A stretch of DNA of 41,713 bases, from positions 1-41,713 of the forward strand of contig CADBCV010000015.1 of assembly GCA_902793285.1 (NCBI GenBank), in the 5' to 3' direction. The notes beneath the pieces were generated by a model. The model saw nothing but the letters and a program-made list of their open reading frames with translations, had not been told where the DNA came from and searched no databases. Made by a program: the position numbers and the translations under genes. Position 1 is the stretch's first letter, and the number at the start of each line of letters is the position of its first letter. This document shows positions 39,505 through 41,713 of this stretch, piece by piece. This DNA comes from Oscillospiraceae bacterium (GTDB lineage: Bacteria; Bacillota; Clostridia; Oscillospirales; Oscillospiraceae).

Positions 39505-41013
39505 ATGCGAAACAGGACAAAAATCATAACGTCGTTCCTCTTCCTCGCGCTGCTGCTCACGCTCGCCGCCGTGCCCGCCGCCGCAGCCGATGAGGGCTAC
39601 GCGCCGGTCCCCTACACGCTCTACCCCGCCCCCGAGAACGCCTATGTCGGCGATACGATGCCCTTCGTCACGGAGGACGGCACGCTCGAGATCTACTACC
39701 TCTACGATACCGACCGCAACGGCCAGGGCTATCACCCGATCTACAAGTACACGACCCGCGATCTCTGCGGGTATGAGGATATGGGCATGGCGCTCGACTA
39801 CGGGAAGATGTCCGACCCCGACCCCGCACTCGGCACCGGCTCCGTCATGCAGGACCGGGAGGGGCTCTACCACCTCTTCTACACCGGCCATAACGACACC
39901 GGCAACGCCGGCAAGGGCAAGGAGTGCGTCATGCACGCCACGAGCCCCGACCGCGTAACCTGGACCAAGATCCCCGAGGACACCTTCTTCAGCCCGGACG
40001 GCTACTCCAAGGACGATTTCCGCGATCCCGAGGTCTTCTGGGTCGAGGCCGAGCAGTGCTACTGGATGCTGATCGGCGCGCACGATGACTCTCTCGGCGG
40101 CGTGGTGGCGCGCTACACCTCCACGGATCTCAAAAACTGGGAGTTCTGCGGCCCGTTCTATTCCCCGATCAAGCATTTCATGCTCGAGTGCCCGGATCTC
40201 TTTTCGATCGGCGACACCTGGTATCTCACCTATAGCTGGGACAACGTCTCCTATTACGCCATGAGCGACTCCATGACCGGCCCCTTCAAAGCGCCGCGGG
40301 ACAACGTGCTGGACGGCAACGGCTTCATCTTCTACGCCGCCAAGGGCGCGGAGCTGGGCGGCACGCCCTATCTCTGCGGCTGGCTCGGCCGCGCGGGGCT
40401 CTCGGTTGACTCCGGCATGTATCAGTGGGCGGGCAACGTGCTCAACCACCAGCTCGTCCGGAACGAGGATGGCACGCTCGGCGTGCGTGCGCCGGAGACG
40501 TTTGCCGGGTATTTCACCGCGGACATGCCCTTCCCCATGGACGCAAAGGAGGGCGAGGTCGAGATCGACGGCAGCAGCATCACCCTCGCCGCGGAGCCGG
40601 GTGAGCAGGCGCTGGCCGATCTCGGGATGCGCGCCCCGACCATGCTGCTCGAGTGCGATGTGACGCTGGACGAGGGCGGCTGCGTCGGCTTTGCCTTCGG
40701 CGGCTCGGAGGCGGATTCGGCCTACACGGCGCTCTGCCTCGACGCGGAGCGGAATCTCCTGCACTATGAGGGGTATGAGCTCACGGATCTCGACTACTAT
40801 GACCCGGAAGCCTACACCCGCTTCAACTTCTCCGCCGGCGGGACACACCATGTGACGCTTGTGTGTGAAAATGAGATCGTCATTCTCTACGTGGATAACC
40901 TCAAGGCATTGAGCTCGCGCATCGGCCATTCCATCGACGGGGCGCACATCGGCGTGTTCTCCAACGGCTGCAGCGCCAGCTTCTCGAACATCACGATGAA
41001 GGTGCCCGCGTAA
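39505..41013 (+). CDS. Secreted GH32 glycoside hydrolase with C-terminal beta-sandwich
   Basis: This encodes 502 residues with AAGGAAG upstream. A type I signal peptide ends in AAA-D (residue about 28). The propeller nucleophile block reads VGDTMPF (D50), replacing NDPNG as in some GH32 fructanases. DFRDPEVF (D174) and MLECPDLF (E228) supply the other two acids. The C-terminal region (about 340-502), with ECDVTLDEGGCVGFAFGG and HIGVFSNGCSASFSNI, resembles the CBM66-type fructan-binding sandwich. It probably releases fructose or oligosaccharides from levan or inulin outside the cell for the ABC importer. The exact linkage is unknown. Confidence 0.82.
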   Translation: MRNRTKIITSFLFLALLLTLAAVPAAAADEGYAPVPYTLYPAPENAYVGDTMPFVTEDGTLEIYYLYDTDRNGQGYHPIYKYTTRDLCGYEDMGMALDYGKMSDPDPALGTGSVMQDREGLYHLFYTGHNDTGNAGKGKECVMHATSPDRVTWTKIPEDTFFSPDGYSKDDFRDPEVFWVEAEQCYWMLIGAHDDSLGGVVARYTSTDLKNWEFCGPFYSPIKHFMLECPDLFSIGDTWYLTYSWDNVSYYAMSDSMTGPFKAPRDNVLDGNGFIFYAAKGAELGGTPYLCGWLGRAGLSVDSGMYQWAGNVLNHQLVRNEDGTLGVRAPETFAGYFTADMPFPMDAKEGEVEIDGSSITLAAEPGEQALADLGMRAPTMLLECDVTLDEGGCVGFAFGGSEADSAYTALCLDAERNLLHYEGYELTDLDYYDPEAYTRFNFSAGGTHHVTLVCENEIVILYVDNLKALSSRIGHSIDGAHIGVFSNGCSASFSNITMKVPA

Positions 41014-41052
41014 ATCGGCGCGGCCCTCCGCTTCCAAGGCAAATACGCGCAA

Positions 41053-41088
41053 GGCCCCCGACCGGAGTCAATCCTCCGGCCGGGGGCC
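41053..41088. terminator. Inverted repeat between convergent genes
   Basis: GGCCCCCGACCGGAG (41053-41067) and CTCCGGCCGGGGGCC (41074-41088) form a 15-bp stem with one mismatch. The U-tract is poor (GCTTTCG). It overlaps the 3' end of the chimeric short gene. Confidence 0.5.
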
Positions 41089-41241
41089 GCTTTCGTATAC
41101 GGAATTGCACTCGATAAGCTCGGCCTCCGCGCCGGCGCTCTTCATGCCCTCCAGGACGAGGTCTGCCATGGCCGCGGTGTTGCCCGTCTTGATCCCGGCC
41201 AGCGTCGGCGCGGCCTGACGCACGATCGTCTCCTCCGACAT
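41068..41241 (-). pseudogene. Chimeric remnant: DUF3793 N-terminus joined to a flavodoxin fragment
   Basis: This is a 57-codon frame. Residues 1-20 (ending PTLAGIKTGN) resemble the start of DUF3793 proteins, which usually read CSPTLAGIKTxNLF. From TGNTAAMADLVLEGMKSAGA onward the sequence looks like the phosphate-loop and first helix of a flavodoxin (SGTGNTxxMA). The two halves meet at the shared TGN codons. The flavodoxin part is cut off after about 35 residues, where the frame enters a palindrome. Its ATG overlaps the DUF2325 stop (TGATG). An internal deletion of a DUF2325-DUF3793-flavodoxin operon would explain it. It may still be translated. Confidence 0.6.
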
Positions 41242-41519
41242 CAGGCGTACTTCTCCAATACCTTCCTGAGCGCGGAGACCGAGCTTGTGGGACAGTATTC
41301 CACGATGCAGTCCTGGCCCTTGATCTCCCCCAGCGCGCCCTGCAGCATCTTATGGGACATGGCGCCGGTGAAGAAAATGACCATGTCGGGCTTTCCCATT
41401 TTGCGCTTGACGCCGCCGACGGGCTTTATCATCACCTTGGCATCGTGCCGAAAATCCCGGCACAGGCTTTTGTATTTCTGCTCCATGCACTCGTTCCCGC
41501 CAAGAATGACAACGCTCAT
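41241..41519 (-). CDS. DUF2325 domain protein
   Basis: This encodes 92 residues. I start at the second ATG (41517-41519), since GGAGGG sits too close to the first. The core SVVILGGNECMEQKYKSLC, GKPDMVIFFTGAMSHKM and IVEYCPTSSVSALRKVLE are typical of DUF2325, with conserved Cys residues that may bind metal or sense redox state. Genes of this family often accompany DUF3793, flavodoxin and iron-uptake genes. The biochemical function is unknown. Confidence 0.85.
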   Translation of the reverse strand: MSVVILGGNECMEQKYKSLCRDFRHDAKVMIKPVGGVKRKMGKPDMVIFFTGAMSHKMLQGALGEIKGQDCIVEYCPTSSVSALRKVLEKYA

Positions 41520-41557
41520 GTCCATCCCTCCTGTAAGCAGTATTTGCAGATTTTTAA

Positions 41558-41573
41558 GTTAGTTTTCGCTAAC
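41558..41573. promoter_or_regulatory. Candidate DtxR-like iron box upstream of DUF2325
   Basis: TTAGTTTTCGCTAA (41559-41572) matches the TTAG-N6-CTAA half-sites of DtxR/IdeR operators and is flanked by G and C, giving GTTAG/CTAAC arms. It lies about 40 bases upstream of the DUF2325 start. Confidence 0.45.
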
Positions 41574-41640
41574 CTCCGGTCTAAAAAAAAGACTGTGAAA
41601 AAAGTCGATATGGCTATCGGGTTAAGTCAGCAAGCCTCTT

Positions 41641-41713
41641 TCTAACCTCCCTTTCGAAAAGGGAGGGGGACCGCCGAAGGCGGTGGAGGGATCGATTTGC
41701 CCCGGCTTGCACA
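41641..41713. repeat. CTCCC-family palindromic repeat, cut by the window edge
   Basis: It contains CCTCCCTTTCGAAAAGGGAGG, ACCGCCGAAGGCGGT and GGATCGAT in the same order as the copy at 5166-5227. The right end lies outside the window. Confidence 0.75.

Noticed and set aside
38974-41052. A 692-codon open frame opposite the secreted GH32 gene, ending in Gln/Arg/Pro repeats
   Set aside because: The repeats are the reverse reading of the PAEDAA repeats and the rest is opposite a gene with GH32 motifs.

Overview
The window looks like a chromosomal piece of a GC-rich gut-type Clostridia, probably Oscillospiraceae. This is an inference from gene content, not a measured placement. The supporting content is a class B sortase, an EF-G-like paralogue, a YesL/LplB/LplC-type sugar transporter, DUF2325, two LacI regulators, and dense palindromic repeats of the kind common in gut Firmicutes. 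No rRNA, tRNA, CRISPR array, transposase or phage gene was seen.

Layout. Bases 1-3600 hold a leftward operon for a two-subunit radical 2-hydroxyacyl-CoA dehydratase, a small membrane protein and the start of its ATP-dependent activator. Next are an AlaX-type alanyl-tRNA editing protein (3670-4827), a repeat-rich gene-free stretch (4850-5690), a membrane-anchored alpha/beta-hydrolase-like protein and a rhomboid-like membrane protein with a zinc ribbon. From 8157 rightward come rlmB, a 1064-residue protein that looks like a catalytically dead P1B-type ATPase, an EF-G paralogue and a degenerate SGNH-hydrolase-like protein.

Bases 15475-18302 hold a methionine ABC transporter, metN-metI-metQ. It is preceded by a consensus promoter, a 27-codon leader peptide with 10 Met and 3 Cys, and an intrinsic terminator. 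This arrangement suggests ribosome-mediated transcription attenuation by methionine supply and is the most exciting feature of the window. A class B sortase and a DEDDh exonuclease follow, then a leftward ABC exporter operon with an HTH-AbrB regulator and two GNAT acetyltransferases.

Bases 23472-41013 form a probable fructan-use locus. It has two LacI-family regulators, YesL, two LplB/LplC-type permeases, a solute-binding protein, an intracellular GH32 enzyme, a dedicated MsmX-type ATPase, a five-module secreted glycan-binding-like protein and a secreted GH32 enzyme. Set inside it are a cytoplasmic ParB-like/BMP-domain protein and a translationally coupled metallophosphoesterase. The right end carries DUF2325, a short chimera that appears to join DUF3793 and flavodoxin fragments, and a possible iron-regulator box.

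The spaces between genes are unusually structured. They hold several palindromic repeat families, a 14-bp tandem repeat on both sides of a duplicated repeat block, and a 123-bp MITE-like element inserted into a terminator with a 10-bp target duplication.
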